Notes under the pieces: model-generated
Databases searched by the model: none
Told to the model about the DNA's origin: nothing
What the model saw: only the letters and a program-made list of their open reading frames with translations
Source of the DNA: Enterococcus sp. BWR-S5
GTDB lineage: Bacteria > Bacillota > Bacilli > Lactobacillales > Enterococcaceae
Assembly (NCBI RefSeq): GCF_016745255.1
Contig: NZ_JADOEQ010000013.1
Location: 1-64,000, forward strand
Direction: 5' to 3'
DNA length: 64,000 bases
Translations under genes and position numbers: made by a program
Part shown: one piece after another, positions 1-8,401 of the stretch
Position numbering within the stretch: the stretch's first letter is position 1
Layout of the letters: the number at the start of each line of letters is the position of its first letter

Positions 1-115
1 TACCGTTGGTCTGAACACCTTTCCCATTTTCAGCACCGTGAGCAGGCATGGCAAAGCCCAGCAGAAGTCCTGCCACCAAAGAGAGGCGAAGAACGGTTGT
101 AACAAATTGCTTCAT
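1..115 (-). CDS. Secreted small surface protein, N-terminal fragment (partial at left edge)
   Basis: An ORF begins with ATG at 113-115 and runs off the left edge. The visible 38 residues form a clear signal peptide: a short basic start (MKQ..R), a hydrophobic core and an AHGAE-type cleavage region, followed by NGKGVQTNG. An AGAGAGGA Shine-Dalgarno lies just upstream. It starts only about 20 bp after the stop of the WxL protein gene, so both are probably one operon. In WxL loci of enterococci such a position is commonly held by a small LPXTG-anchored protein; that identity is inference because the C-terminus is outside the window. Confidence 0.6.
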   Translation of the reverse strand, partial: MKQFVTTVLRLSLVAGLLLGFAMPAHGAENGKGVQTNG

Positions 116-134
116 GTGTGTGTCCTCTCTTTCG

Positions 135-3100
135 TTAAGGTGTCGGCGTGTCGCCTAGAATCCAGGTGATTTCTGCCTGATATTTCCCAAGCTTCGGTAC
201 ACCACCTGCAGGAACTTCCAGCTTCAGACCTGCGCCATTGGCGCTCCAGTCATCACTGACAACATAATCTCCCGCAGCAGCATGTGTATGAGTCTTAATG
301 GTGATTTCTGAAGCGGTCAACGCTTCTTCCGTCGTTCCATTGTTAAACTTGATGGCATCTGCCAGAATCTTTGTGCCGTCATCAGTATTCGCCATCACAC
401 CGGTCAGCTTCGCTGTCAGTGTCCAGCTCGTACGATTGCCGCGACTATCAGAAACAGTCAGCGGTGCACTCAATTCAGGGTCATTCATCCGCGTATCATT
501 CACTGTCAATGCATGTTTCTTGAAGTCAATGACATCCGGCGCTGAAGTCAGCTGTAAGATACCATATAAGGTACCACCCGGTAATCCTACTTCATTAGAA
601 AGCACATCAATGACTTTGAATGGTCCGGTAATCGGTCCAGGTACAAATGGATCTGCGGATTCTTGAGGCGAATAGCCTTTAGCTGTAGCCTGATTCAAGA
701 TATCCTCATCGACTGTTGCACTACTACCTACAGTTATTTTAAAGGTTACAACATAGCTGTATTTTGCCGGAATATCGCCCAGCTTGATACTTAACAAACG
801 TGTTGTTTCATTGTAGGTGAATGTATCGGCTGCCAACGGCACAGTTGTTTCCGTACCGGAAGCATCGATTTGTTTAATGGTGATGCCATGATCCGTTGAA
901 TCAAAATCCAACCCATCAGCAAGCACATCTTCCAATACGACGCCTGTCCAATCAGCAGAATCTGCTTTGTCATTCTTGGCTGTCAGTGTGTATGTCACTT
1001 CATCCCCGATAGAAGTAGTAGCCCCACCGCTGGATGCCGAATACTTAGACAGCTTCGGTGCATCTGGAATCACATCTTTAGCAGTTAATCGTAACGCTGA
1101 ATCAAAACGATCATCTGTGCCGCCTGATGAAGAATTGTTGACTGCATCATGATAGCCGACATAGCTGTCATAACCGTCTACTTCTTCATTGATGTTTCCA
1201 TAAACACCATCTGGTGTTTGTGTATACGTCACTGGCAAAGTAAATCCTGGATCACCATTGATGACTGTTGTGTCCTTCAAATAAATATCTAATTTATCTG
1301 AAGCAGTTAAGTAACCAGGAAGGTCCAATGCCCATTTTCCGTCTGTGACTGTAGTAGTCAGTAAATTACCGGAACTGTCCATCAACCAATTACCATTGAC
1401 TTTAACAAATACCTTCGAGCCATTTTCATCACTCGTGCCGTTTAGTTGTTTTGTTGCATTTGATAATGAAATGCTTGGATCAACGACTGCTTGAGTCGGT
1501 GGTGTTACATCAATTGTTACAACTGGTGTATCCACCCAAGGATCAAGGTCACCGGGAACATCATCTGTCGGATAACCGATATGCACAGTTGTCGGATCAG
1601 GGTTCAAATCACCTTCGTTTCCTCCACGCCATGCGCGTAGTACTTCGACTTTATCCCCTGTTTCAAAGAATGCACCATCTTTATTTTCAGCTTGGAACAT
1701 TCCTGCTCTATCGGGTTCACCATAAATCGATAAACCATCACCGACTTCGTCATCACCAACTGTTTTTCCGTTGATTTCATACTCCGTGCCATCTGCTTTC
1801 GTTACCTTCAGAACCACGGTTACTTCATCCGTCCACGCATCACGTTGCCCTTCAACACCTTCTGGAATCGTTACATGTCCAAAAGCATATTTATCTGCAT
1901 TCGTTGGAATTCTCAGTTCATCTACAACTGGATCAGCGTTGTTTCCACTGATACGAGCCATAGTTCGCATATCATTGGCTGTTGTTCCTAATACAGAGTG
2001 AACATCATCATCTGTTGTATACGTGCCAGCTAATCCTAATAATGGCATTGTGAATGTTCGATATGCTGCTGCACGAGAACTATGAACGGTATAACGTTCA
2101 CCGGCTCCGTAAAGCCCCATATCGACTAAAGTCCATGCTTTAAAAGGATTTCCTTCTAGCTGAGTAGCATTTCCTTGTTTCCAAATACTGACATCAGAGT
2201 AAACACTGTTCAAAGTGGCAGTACCATCAAAAACAGAATGCCCACTGTTGTTTCGGAAATCATAATACAACATATTATTGAATTCAAATTGTGAATTGCC
2301 ACCATAACTAAAAGCAGCATTCGAACTTCCATAACCATCTACTGTAAACTCAGTTCCAGACTCTCCGGCAACTTTAAAGTACGTACCAGCGTTAACGCCT
2401 CGACCTTGTTCGGAGATAACTTCCACTTTAGAATTCTTATCTTTCAGATAGAAGCTGTTTCGGCTTCCTCCATCATAGTTAATTCCTTCTTGGTTTCCTT
2501 TATTATGGACAAAGAATTTAGAACCTCCCGTGACATTGACAGTATTGTCACTTCCAGATAAGCGTAACGTCTCAGAACGTGTACTTTGTTCCTTTACTAG
2601 AGAAAAGATTGAGTTTTCATCAATGTTAAATTCCATAAAGTTTGATGTTCTAAATCGCATTACGGCACCATATGCATTTCCGCTGGCATCGTTATCGATT
2701 TTCACATTAAAATCAGCATTGTTTTTGATATTGAAAACACTGTAATTCCCCATCAAAATTGTACATGGGTGTGTAGCTGAGTGCAGATCAAAATGTGCAT
2801 AGTTTGTCACTTCAATCAGTGAGTTTGCTCCTTCAACACAAAGTAAGCCACCCATTCGATCAGTTCCGCTTTGAGAACCATAAAGCTCCACACTAGTTCC
2901 TGCACCATCAAACTGCATAGTTGCACGTGCACCATCAATGGCAATCATCGCAACACGAGAATTTTTCAGGTTCAAGGTAGATCCTTGATCCACTCGAATC
3001 GTTGAATCTGCAACGCTTGAAGCTAAGAACATATCTGAAAATTCTCCTGAAATTTTACTTCCATTCGTAATATGAATATTCTTTGCTTCAAACAGCTTAT

Positions 3101-4145
3101 GCCAACCTGCTGTGATAGAAGTTCCCCCAGCACTACCTGAGCCAACAGCTGAATGAGAAAAATTGAATTCTCCACCATCCATAACAACACTCCCATTAGG
3201 CAGATAAGCGATACGTTTCGTATGACCTGCCGCAAGAGAAACATTGTTAAAGGAAGCCGTCCAGTTTGCACTATTGGCAGCCGTTGCATAAACAATTGCT
3301 GAATCTAAAGTGAATGCTGTACCAGATCCTTTTAAATTCAAATTCTGAAAACGTATTTCAGTTCCTGCAGCAGCGGCTCCTAAAGTAATACGGAAGTTCG
3401 TTGTTGCCAAACTACCCATATCCAACTCATATTGCGTTGAGCCGTCAGCACTGCTTCCATCAATTGCTACACTTCGAGTAATTGTTCCAGGAACTGCAGA
3501 TGAAGAACCTTTAGAAATATCATTCATTAATTGAATCCCAGAAACTGATGGATCCTGTAATGCAGTTACAAATTGATCCCAAGTAGTGACCTCTGTTGCT
3601 CCTGCAAGTGCGAATGGTGCTATTTGAGAAGTTAAGCTAGTCATTGTTCGTTCAGCAGGAACATCCGCTTCAGGATCCTTAGTTGTTTCCAACTCAAGAG
3701 TCTCTAAAACTGTATCTGATTTTTTCAACGAAAGAGTTCTCGTAGATGCCTCAGCAAAAAGCTCTGTTTCAATTGTTACTGGAATATCCAAAGCTTCTCC
3801 TGATTCTTTAACAGTCATAGCTACTGATTTACCAGCTTCAATGTCTTCAAATTGGACTTTTTCCTGATACTCTGCTGGAAGAGCTTCTTGAAGATTTTCA
3901 GCATATAGAATGCCATCATTTTCTCCACTCACTTCCAGTTTTAACGTTTCTTCTTTTGCTGAATCGACTTGAATCGTTCCAGAAAAAGCAGCTTCTTCCG
4001 TAAGATTCTCCCCAGTAAAGCTATAAGAGCCTTGAACGGCTTCATCTGCTTTCAATAAGCTAGTATTCATTGCAAAGTACACACATAGAATACTAAAAAG
4101 AACAGCAATTGCACCAAAGACATAATTCTTCTTTTCTATTCTCAT
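135..4145 (-). CDS. Large WxL-domain cell-surface protein
   Basis: The 1336-residue product has an N-terminal signal/membrane segment (about residues 9-27), a long Asn/Gly/Ser-rich central region with short beta-strand-like repeats that suggests a right-handed beta-helix (about 180-700), a region resembling DUF11/isopeptide-type repeats (about 1030-1160; DEVTYTLTAKN, VLEDVLADGLDF), and a C-terminal WxL domain with both signature motifs, SWTLTAKL and TWILGDTP, the second nearly at the C-terminus. WxL domains bind peptidoglycan non-covalently. Very strong GGAGG ribosome binding site. No DUF916 partner is in view; it may lie beyond the left edge. Probable role in adhesion or substrate binding is family-level inference. 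Confidence 0.85.
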   Translation of the reverse strand: MRIEKKNYVFGAIAVLFSILCVYFAMNTSLLKADEAVQGSYSFTGENLTEEAAFSGTIQVDSAKEETLKLEVSGENDGILYAENLQEALPAEYQEKVQFEDIEAGKSVAMTVKESGEALDIPVTIETELFAEASTRTLSLKKSDTVLETLELETTKDPEADVPAERTMTSLTSQIAPFALAGATEVTTWDQFVTALQDPSVSGIQLMNDISKGSSSAVPGTITRSVAIDGSSADGSTQYELDMGSLATTNFRITLGAAAAGTEIRFQNLNLKGSGTAFTLDSAIVYATAANSANWTASFNNVSLAAGHTKRIAYLPNGSVVMDGGEFNFSHSAVGSGSAGGTSITAGWHKLFEAKNIHITNGSKISGEFSDMFLASSVADSTIRVDQGSTLNLKNSRVAMIAIDGARATMQFDGAGTSVELYGSQSGTDRMGGLLCVEGANSLIEVTNYAHFDLHSATHPCTILMGNYSVFNIKNNADFNVKIDNDASGNAYGAVMRFRTSNFMEFNIDENSIFSLVKEQSTRSETLRLSGSDNTVNVTGGSKFFVHNKGNQEGINYDGGSRNSFYLKDKNSKVEVISEQGRGVNAGTYFKVAGESGTEFTVDGYGSSNAAFSYGGNSQFEFNNMLYYDFRNNSGHSVFDGTATLNSVYSDVSIWKQGNATQLEGNPFKAWTLVDMGLYGAGERYTVHSSRAAAYRTFTMPLLGLAGTYTTDDDVHSVLGTTANDMRTMARISGNNADPVVDELRIPTNADKYAFGHVTIPEGVEGQRDAWTDEVTVVLKVTKADGTEYEINGKTVGDDEVGDGLSIYGEPDRAGMFQAENKDGAFFETGDKVEVLRAWRGGNEGDLNPDPTTVHIGYPTDDVPGDLDPWVDTPVVTIDVTPPTQAVVDPSISLSNATKQLNGTSDENGSKVFVKVNGNWLMDSSGNLLTTTVTDGKWALDLPGYLTASDKLDIYLKDTTVINGDPGFTLPVTYTQTPDGVYGNINEEVDGYDSYVGYHDAVNNSSSGGTDDRFDSALRLTAKDVIPDAPKLSKYSASSGGATTSIGDEVTYTLTAKNDKADSADWTGVVLEDVLADGLDFDSTDHGITIKQIDASGTETTVPLAADTFTYNETTRLLSIKLGDIPAKYSYVVTFKITVGSSATVDEDILNQATAKGYSPQESADPFVPGPITGPFKVIDVLSNEVGLPGGTLYGILQLTSAPDVIDFKKHALTVNDTRMNDPELSAPLTVSDSRGNRTSWTLTAKLTGVMANTDDGTKILADAIKFNNGTTEEALTASEITIKTHTHAAAGDYVVSDDWSANGAGLKLEVPAGGVPKLGKYQAEITWILGDTPTP

Positions 4146-4178
4146 TTTCTTCCTCCTTTCCTCAAAAATTATGTGTTT

Positions 4179-4207
4179 CTAATATATATAGAAGCACTTT
4201 ATTTCAA
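4179..4207 (-). promoter_or_regulatory. Possible promoter of the WxL gene
   Basis: On the minus strand a TTGAAA -35-like hexamer (4202-4207) precedes an AT-rich -10 region (TATATT or TATTAG at 4179-4186) with 15-17 bp spacing, about 40 bp upstream of the start codon. The exact -10 is ambiguous. Confidence 0.35.
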
Positions 4208-4296
4208 TTTCCATTAAAAAAGGAGATCGTTAGATTTCATATTGTGTTTTGACCTCACTGTTTTCTTTGGAAAAGAAATACTGACTAAGGTTAAAA

Positions 4297-5022
4297 CTAT
4301 GATTCTTCTACTGAAGAATCCCACAAATCCAACATGTACCCTTTCGAGCGGACTGTACGTATAAATATAGGGCTCACAGAATTATCTTCTATCTTTTCCC
4401 TCAAATGAAAAACCAGATTTGCTACTCGGTAGTTCTGATTTGTGAATTTCTCTTCCCATACCTCTTCGAACAATTCTCCATAAGTCACTGTATTATTCTT
4501 ATTCTTATAGAGAAGATCAAGCGTCTTATATTCAAGCTTAGTTAATGGAATCTCTTTTTTTCCATGAATCTTGACACTATGATTTCTTGGAATAAGCTTC
4601 AACTTGGCAACTTCTTCTTGACTTGTTTCTGTTTCACTGCTCCCAGTCTTTCCATTTCCTGATATGCATTTTTTCTTTCCCAGACTATTCGAAATGATTA
4701 ATTGTAGTTCGTCTTCCTCACAGTCTTCAGAAATAATACCCAAGGCACCCAATTGAAGATAAACAGTTCTCATAACTTTTTGAGAACTGGAAGAAAACAC
4801 CCAAACATGAACATCCGAATTTTCTTTTAGCTTTAACAAAATACTGCAAGTCTGTGCTGTATCCTCAAGAGCATTCTCTCTAATGATTACTGCATCTAGC
4901 TCAGATATTCTTTGTTCAAAATCATCCATTGTCAAAGGAATTACATTGATATCATTTTTTTGAAGTTCTTCTGAATAGGATTCATCAAGTTCTACTGATA
5001 AGTTAATAACACCTGCATTCAT
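4297..5022 (-). CDS. OmpR-type winged-helix transcriptional regulator with atypical receiver-like N-terminus
   Basis: The 241-residue protein has a C-terminal winged-helix DNA-binding domain (about 140-232: LTKLEYKTLDLL, NYRVANLVFHLREKI, IRTVRSKGYML), typical of OmpR/PhoB. The N-terminal 110 residues look like a receiver fold (ending in LGALGIISEDCEEDE) but lack the acidic cluster and the usual phospho-acceptor context, so it may be phosphorylation-independent. No histidine kinase is adjacent. It lies directly upstream of the WxL gene in the same direction, separated by about 150 bp, and is the likely regulator of that locus (inference). GGGGGAG Shine-Dalgarno upstream of the ATG. Confidence 0.8.
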   Translation of the reverse strand: MNAGVINLSVELDESYSEELQKNDINVIPLTMDDFEQRISELDAVIIRENALEDTAQTCSILLKLKENSDVHVWVFSSSSQKVMRTVYLQLGALGIISEDCEEDELQLIISNSLGKKKCISGNGKTGSSETETSQEEVAKLKLIPRNHSVKIHGKKEIPLTKLEYKTLDLLYKNKNNTVTYGELFEEVWEEKFTNQNYRVANLVFHLREKIEDNSVSPIFIRTVRSKGYMLDLWDSSVEES

Positions 5023-5158
5023 TTAATGACTCTCCCCCTTTGATTATTTTATTCTCTTTGTTTTTATACATTTTTTATGAGATTTTAATTTCTCAAATTA
5101 ATATACTTTGAGAAAAAATTCAGTTTAGCTAGGGAAAACCATAGCTTTCGAACCATGA

Positions 5159-5177
5159 AGACGGCTATTTTGACGGC
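5159..5177 (+). promoter_or_regulatory. Direct repeat pair GACGGC-N6-GACGGC (copy 1)
   Basis: The sequence GACGGCTATTTTGACGGC shows two GACGGC half-sites 12 bp apart. A second, near-identical pair occurs at about 5280-5297. Direct repeats with about one helical turn spacing are the usual target of OmpR-type regulators such as the neighbouring gene product; binding is inference. Confidence 0.35.
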
Positions 5178-5278
5178 TTTTTTTGTTGAAAAAATAGGGA
5201 AGGATTATAAAACAGGCAATAAAAATGTTGATATAACTAAAAAATATATTAAAAAAGATATATTTCCTGTTTGAAGCT

Positions 5279-5298
5279 GACGGCTGTTTTGACGGTTG
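5279..5298 (+). promoter_or_regulatory. Direct repeat pair GACGGC-N6-GACGG (copy 2)
   Basis: GACGGCTGTTTTGACGG repeats the arrangement of the pair at about 5160 with the same 12-bp period. It is followed directly by an imperfect hairpin with GTTGAAAACC and GGTTTTTCAAC arms (about 5297-5348). It is a candidate regulator-binding site or part of a folded transcript. Confidence 0.35.
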
Positions 5299-5560
5299 AA
5301 AACCGATGGAACCCCTTTGTTCTCATAGGTTTTCGTTGGTTTTTCAACATTTCTATTAATATCAATAAATAAATAATATCTTTCTTTTTTCTCAAAAAAA
5401 TCGGTTTTCGGAGAAATAAATGATAAAAAAAGCTATAGACTTCTTTGTTTGTTTGATTTAGAATTACTTTATTAAGAAAAACAAATTTTTTCTCAAAGTA
5501 TATTAATATAGGAAACTAATTTTAAATTTTTACTTTACCTATTCTTCCTCATAAACATAC

Positions 5561-5610
5561 GAAAAAGCATCAAAGCTTACGAGATACTCTGTAAGCTTTG
5601 ATGCTTTTTC
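5561..5610. terminator. Strong terminator hairpin downstream of the TtcA-like gene
   Basis: A 20-bp perfect stem (GAAAAAGCATCAAAGCTTAC and its complement) with a 10-nt loop. A-rich and T-rich flanks make it usable in both directions. It ends the minus-strand TtcA-like transcript. Confidence 0.85.
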
Positions 5611-5616
5611 ATTTTC

Positions 5617-6366
5617 TTATTCCTTGATACTTTTTTTCCAAAAATCTTCAGCATTTCCTTGTTCCATCCCCATGACAAACTTCTCTCGAATATCAGGGTA
5701 CGTTTCTGAAAGACCGGACACAAGAGTTTTTATTTCTTCTCTTTTTGTCTTCTTATCAACGGGACAGGGATTAAATATTACCGGCAGCTCTTCTCGTTTT
5801 ACCAGCCGGATGATGTCTTTCTCCTGAAGATAGAGCAAGGGACGTATAATAGAAACGCCCGTTTTCGTCAAATAGCTAATTGGTTCAAAGCTTGCCATTT
5901 TCCCATGAAATAGAAAATTCATGAAATACGTTTCTATAGCATCATCCAGATGGTGCCCCAATGCTACTTTATTACAGCCCAGCTCTTTCGCGCGAGTATA
6001 TAAAATTCCGCGTCGCAGCTTTGCACAAAGAGAGCATGGTGATCGTTCTTCTCGAATATCGAATACGACCTTTGCAATATTGGTAGGAACAATCTCCAAC
6101 TCATAACCTAACTCTTCTACAAATTCCTTCATTGGTTGAATGTCCATCTCAAATCCCATATCAAGGGAAATCGGTACAATCTCAAAAGAGAAGCCCAATC
6201 GTTCTTGCTTGTTTATCATATCCAAAAAATAAAGGAGACTGGTACTGTCCTTGCCGCCGCTCATCCCTATTGCCACTCGATCACCAGGCTCAATCATCTG
6301 ATGCGAGAGAACCGCTCTACGAATTGGATTGTAGTATAACTGATTATCCTTTTTCTTAAACCCCAT
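5617..6366 (-). CDS. ttcA: TtcA-family tRNA 2-thiolation ATPase (PP-loop)
   Basis: The 249-residue protein carries the PP-loop motif SGGKDS at residues 36-41 for ATP binding, a CSLC pair and a later NPCPVD cysteine. These match the three cysteines that hold the Fe-S cluster in TtcA, the enzyme that thiolates cytidine 32 of certain tRNAs. HHLDDAIETYFMN is also typical of the family. In Firmicutes the exact tRNA target of this homologue is not certain. It has a GGGG-type ribosome binding site and its own terminator; upstream neighbours read in the same direction. Confidence 0.8.
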   Translation of the reverse strand: MGFKKKDNQLYYNPIRRAVLSHQMIEPGDRVAIGMSGGKDSTSLLYFLDMINKQERLGFSFEIVPISLDMGFEMDIQPMKEFVEELGYELEIVPTNIAKVVFDIREERSPCSLCAKLRRGILYTRAKELGCNKVALGHHLDDAIETYFMNFLFHGKMASFEPISYLTKTGVSIIRPLLYLQEKDIIRLVKREELPVIFNPCPVDKKTKREEIKTLVSGLSETYPDIREKFVMGMEQGNAEDFWKKSIKE

Positions 6367-6425
6367 TACTAAACCCCTTCAAAAATTTTATCTATTTATC
6401 TATTGAATTATTTTGCAGCCGTCTT

Positions 6426-8291
6426 CTACTCTGAATCGGACGCAAAGAAATCGCTTTGTAAGCTATATTGCTCGCCGGAAACAATATCATACTGAATCAG
6501 CTGGTATGCCTTATAGTAGTCCTCTTGCGCCTTCGAAAGAGAAAGCTCCTTCTCCCATTGCCCATCTTCATAATAAAAGCCTTTTTCAAACGCCGGAAGC
6601 TCTTCTTGTACATTCAATAAAAGTTGATAGAATCCGCTTGTTTGCAAGCTGCTTTGCTCAAATAAAGATGGGGCAAAGTAAAACGGACTGGTTGTTGCTT
6701 CATGCTCTTCACTGTTCGCCAGTTTTCCCGCAGTATCATACATCATGAATTCCGTCTTATGCATGGCGACCTCATCATTTTCAGCTTTGATTTCATCAGA
6801 ATAGATACTTGGCAGATGATCGCCCCAGAATACAACTAAGGTTCGACGATCCAATTTATCTAGTTCAGCAATAAACCCCTTTAAAGCTTCGCTACTGTAT
6901 GCAATATCCTGCATGTAGCTGTCAATCGCCTTTTTGTTGCCCTTACTTTGAGAAGCGTAGTTCAAGGTCGAATACTTGTCGCCATAAGGCATGTGGGTCT
7001 GCATAGTCACCAGATGAACAAATTGTGGTGTTTCATTATCAGCTAATAGATCCATCACCTCTTGATAGGCCGCTTCATCAGAAATATACGGATTACTTTC
7101 TATTTTTTCAGTATGTGTCATTGTATCTTCATATAAAAATGAATCAAAGCCCAGCAGCTCATAAACATCTTTCCGCTTATACATTGACGTATTATACGGA
7201 TGAATCGCTGTTGTTTGATAATTCTCCTTCTTTAATAAAGATACTATAGAAGGAACTTCATCCAACTTAGGCAAAAGCATCGTATAGGGCGTTGTCATCT
7301 GAGCGTTAAACAATTCCATTGAAAAGCTAGTCAACGCTTCAAATTCAATATTCGCTGTACCGCCCCCATAATTTTGTGAAAGCATCTGCCCGCTATACGT
7401 TTGCTCTGCAATGGCTTGATAGTCAGTTAACGGATTCTTATCAGCTGTCACACCTTCCAAGGCTAACGGGTTTGAAAAGCTCTCACTCATAACAAAAACT
7501 ATATTCGGCTTCTCTTCATTACTCGTTTCATTTTTCTTGTCTGCCAACTCATTATACTCATCAACGATTTCTTCAATTCGTTCTTTCGAATAATCTGCCG
7601 GCTCTTCCATTGCAACGACCTTCAAATTATAAAGAAACCCGCCAATAAAACCTGTATTATAATAATTCATTTTCTGACTGTAAGGAATCCAAAGTGCCGT
7701 TTTATTGTACGCCTTTCTCAAAAGATTGTTTGGGTTATTAAAGTCACTGATGTATAAAAGCATCCCTGCAGAGCAGACAAGAAGAACACCGCGAACAAGC
7801 TGCTGTCTCTTCTCTTTGAATAAGCTCTTATACAGCGCATAGCCAAATGCAGCAAGCCCTCCAATCGCAATAATGAGAACAAGCACGAACGGACCGGTTC
7901 CTACCATCTCTCGGAGTAAACCAAACTCTGTAATCATTTTCAGATCATCAGGATAAATCGGCTCAGTTCGGTAAAACATCTTTTGATAGTCTGCAAATCC
8001 AAGTACACCAATGATTATTGTGTATAGAAGACTCCCCACAGCAATCGAACCGGATAAGGCAATTAAGAATAGCAGTACAACTGCTAAGACCAAGCAGCCC
8101 AGAAAGAATTTTTCTGTGTGCCAGGAAAAGGCAAAGTTACGTGCAAGATCGACAGAAAGGTCGTTTTGACACCATTGTAAATATAAATTACTGAAAATTA
8201 CCAGTAAGCCTAAAAAAAGTAGTGCAATTAAAATTTTAACTGCCTTTTTTTCCTTAAAAAAAGCATGTAGTCGTTTGAAGTAATCTTTCAC
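6426..8291 (-). CDS. LTA synthase family sulfatase-fold membrane enzyme
   Basis: The protein has about five transmembrane segments in the first 200 residues and an extracellular sulfatase-like domain. Visible motifs are FVMSESF (metal-binding Glu), GGGTANIEFE with the candidate catalytic Thr (about residue 312 from the start used), VHLVTMQTHMPYG and FWGDHLPS (metal ligands). Such enzymes transfer glycerol phosphate or related groups from phosphatidylglycerol onto surface polymers. The chosen start is GTG at 8289-8291, preceded by GGGAG at 7 nt; an upstream in-frame ATG at 8369 lacks a good ribosome site and would add 26 unlikely residues. It could be LtaS itself or a paralogous phosphoglycerol transferase. 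Confidence 0.82.
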   Translation of the reverse strand: MKDYFKRLHAFFKEKKAVKILIALLFLGLLVIFSNLYLQWCQNDLSVDLARNFAFSWHTEKFFLGCLVLAVVLLFLIALSGSIAVGSLLYTIIIGVLGFADYQKMFYRTEPIYPDDLKMITEFGLLREMVGTGPFVLVLIIAIGGLAAFGYALYKSLFKEKRQQLVRGVLLVCSAGMLLYISDFNNPNNLLRKAYNKTALWIPYSQKMNYYNTGFIGGFLYNLKVVAMEEPADYSKERIEEIVDEYNELADKKNETSNEEKPNIVFVMSESFSNPLALEGVTADKNPLTDYQAIAEQTYSGQMLSQNYGGGTANIEFEALTSFSMELFNAQMTTPYTMLLPKLDEVPSIVSLLKKENYQTTAIHPYNTSMYKRKDVYELLGFDSFLYEDTMTHTEKIESNPYISDEAAYQEVMDLLADNETPQFVHLVTMQTHMPYGDKYSTLNYASQSKGNKKAIDSYMQDIAYSSEALKGFIAELDKLDRRTLVVFWGDHLPSIYSDEIKAENDEVAMHKTEFMMYDTAGKLANSEEHEATTSPFYFAPSLFEQSSLQTSGFYQLLLNVQEELPAFEKGFYYEDGQWEKELSLSKAQEDYYKAYQLIQYDIVSGEQYSLQSDFFASDSE

Positions 8292-8401
8292 GTGCAAGCT
8301 CCCTCTTCCAATAAATGAATACCTTACTATTTTATGTGTTGACTCAAAAAAAGTAAACTCTTTCTTCACTCAGTGATTTTCCATAAAAATACATGCTTTT
8401 C

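Larger units (their letters stand above)
5097..5507. repeat. AT-rich intergenic element bounded by 24-bp perfect inverted repeats
   Basis: Positions 5097-5120 (containing ATATACTTTGAGAAAA) are an exact reverse complement of 5484-5507, 24 of 24 bases. The 363 bp between contain no plausible gene but two GACGGC repeat pairs and a long hairpin. The termini and size recall a miniature inverted-repeat element, but no target-site duplication is obvious: the bases just outside are not a matching direct repeat. The arms could alternatively be paired regulator-binding sites. Confidence 0.55.

Noticed and set aside
1451-1774. 107-codon plus-strand frame inside the WxL gene
   Set aside because: Antisense shadow of a gene with convincing domains and ribosome site.
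5121-5483. Insertion sequence or transposase inside the inverted repeats
   Set aside because: Too short and AT-rich, no open frame; no target-site duplication seen at the borders.
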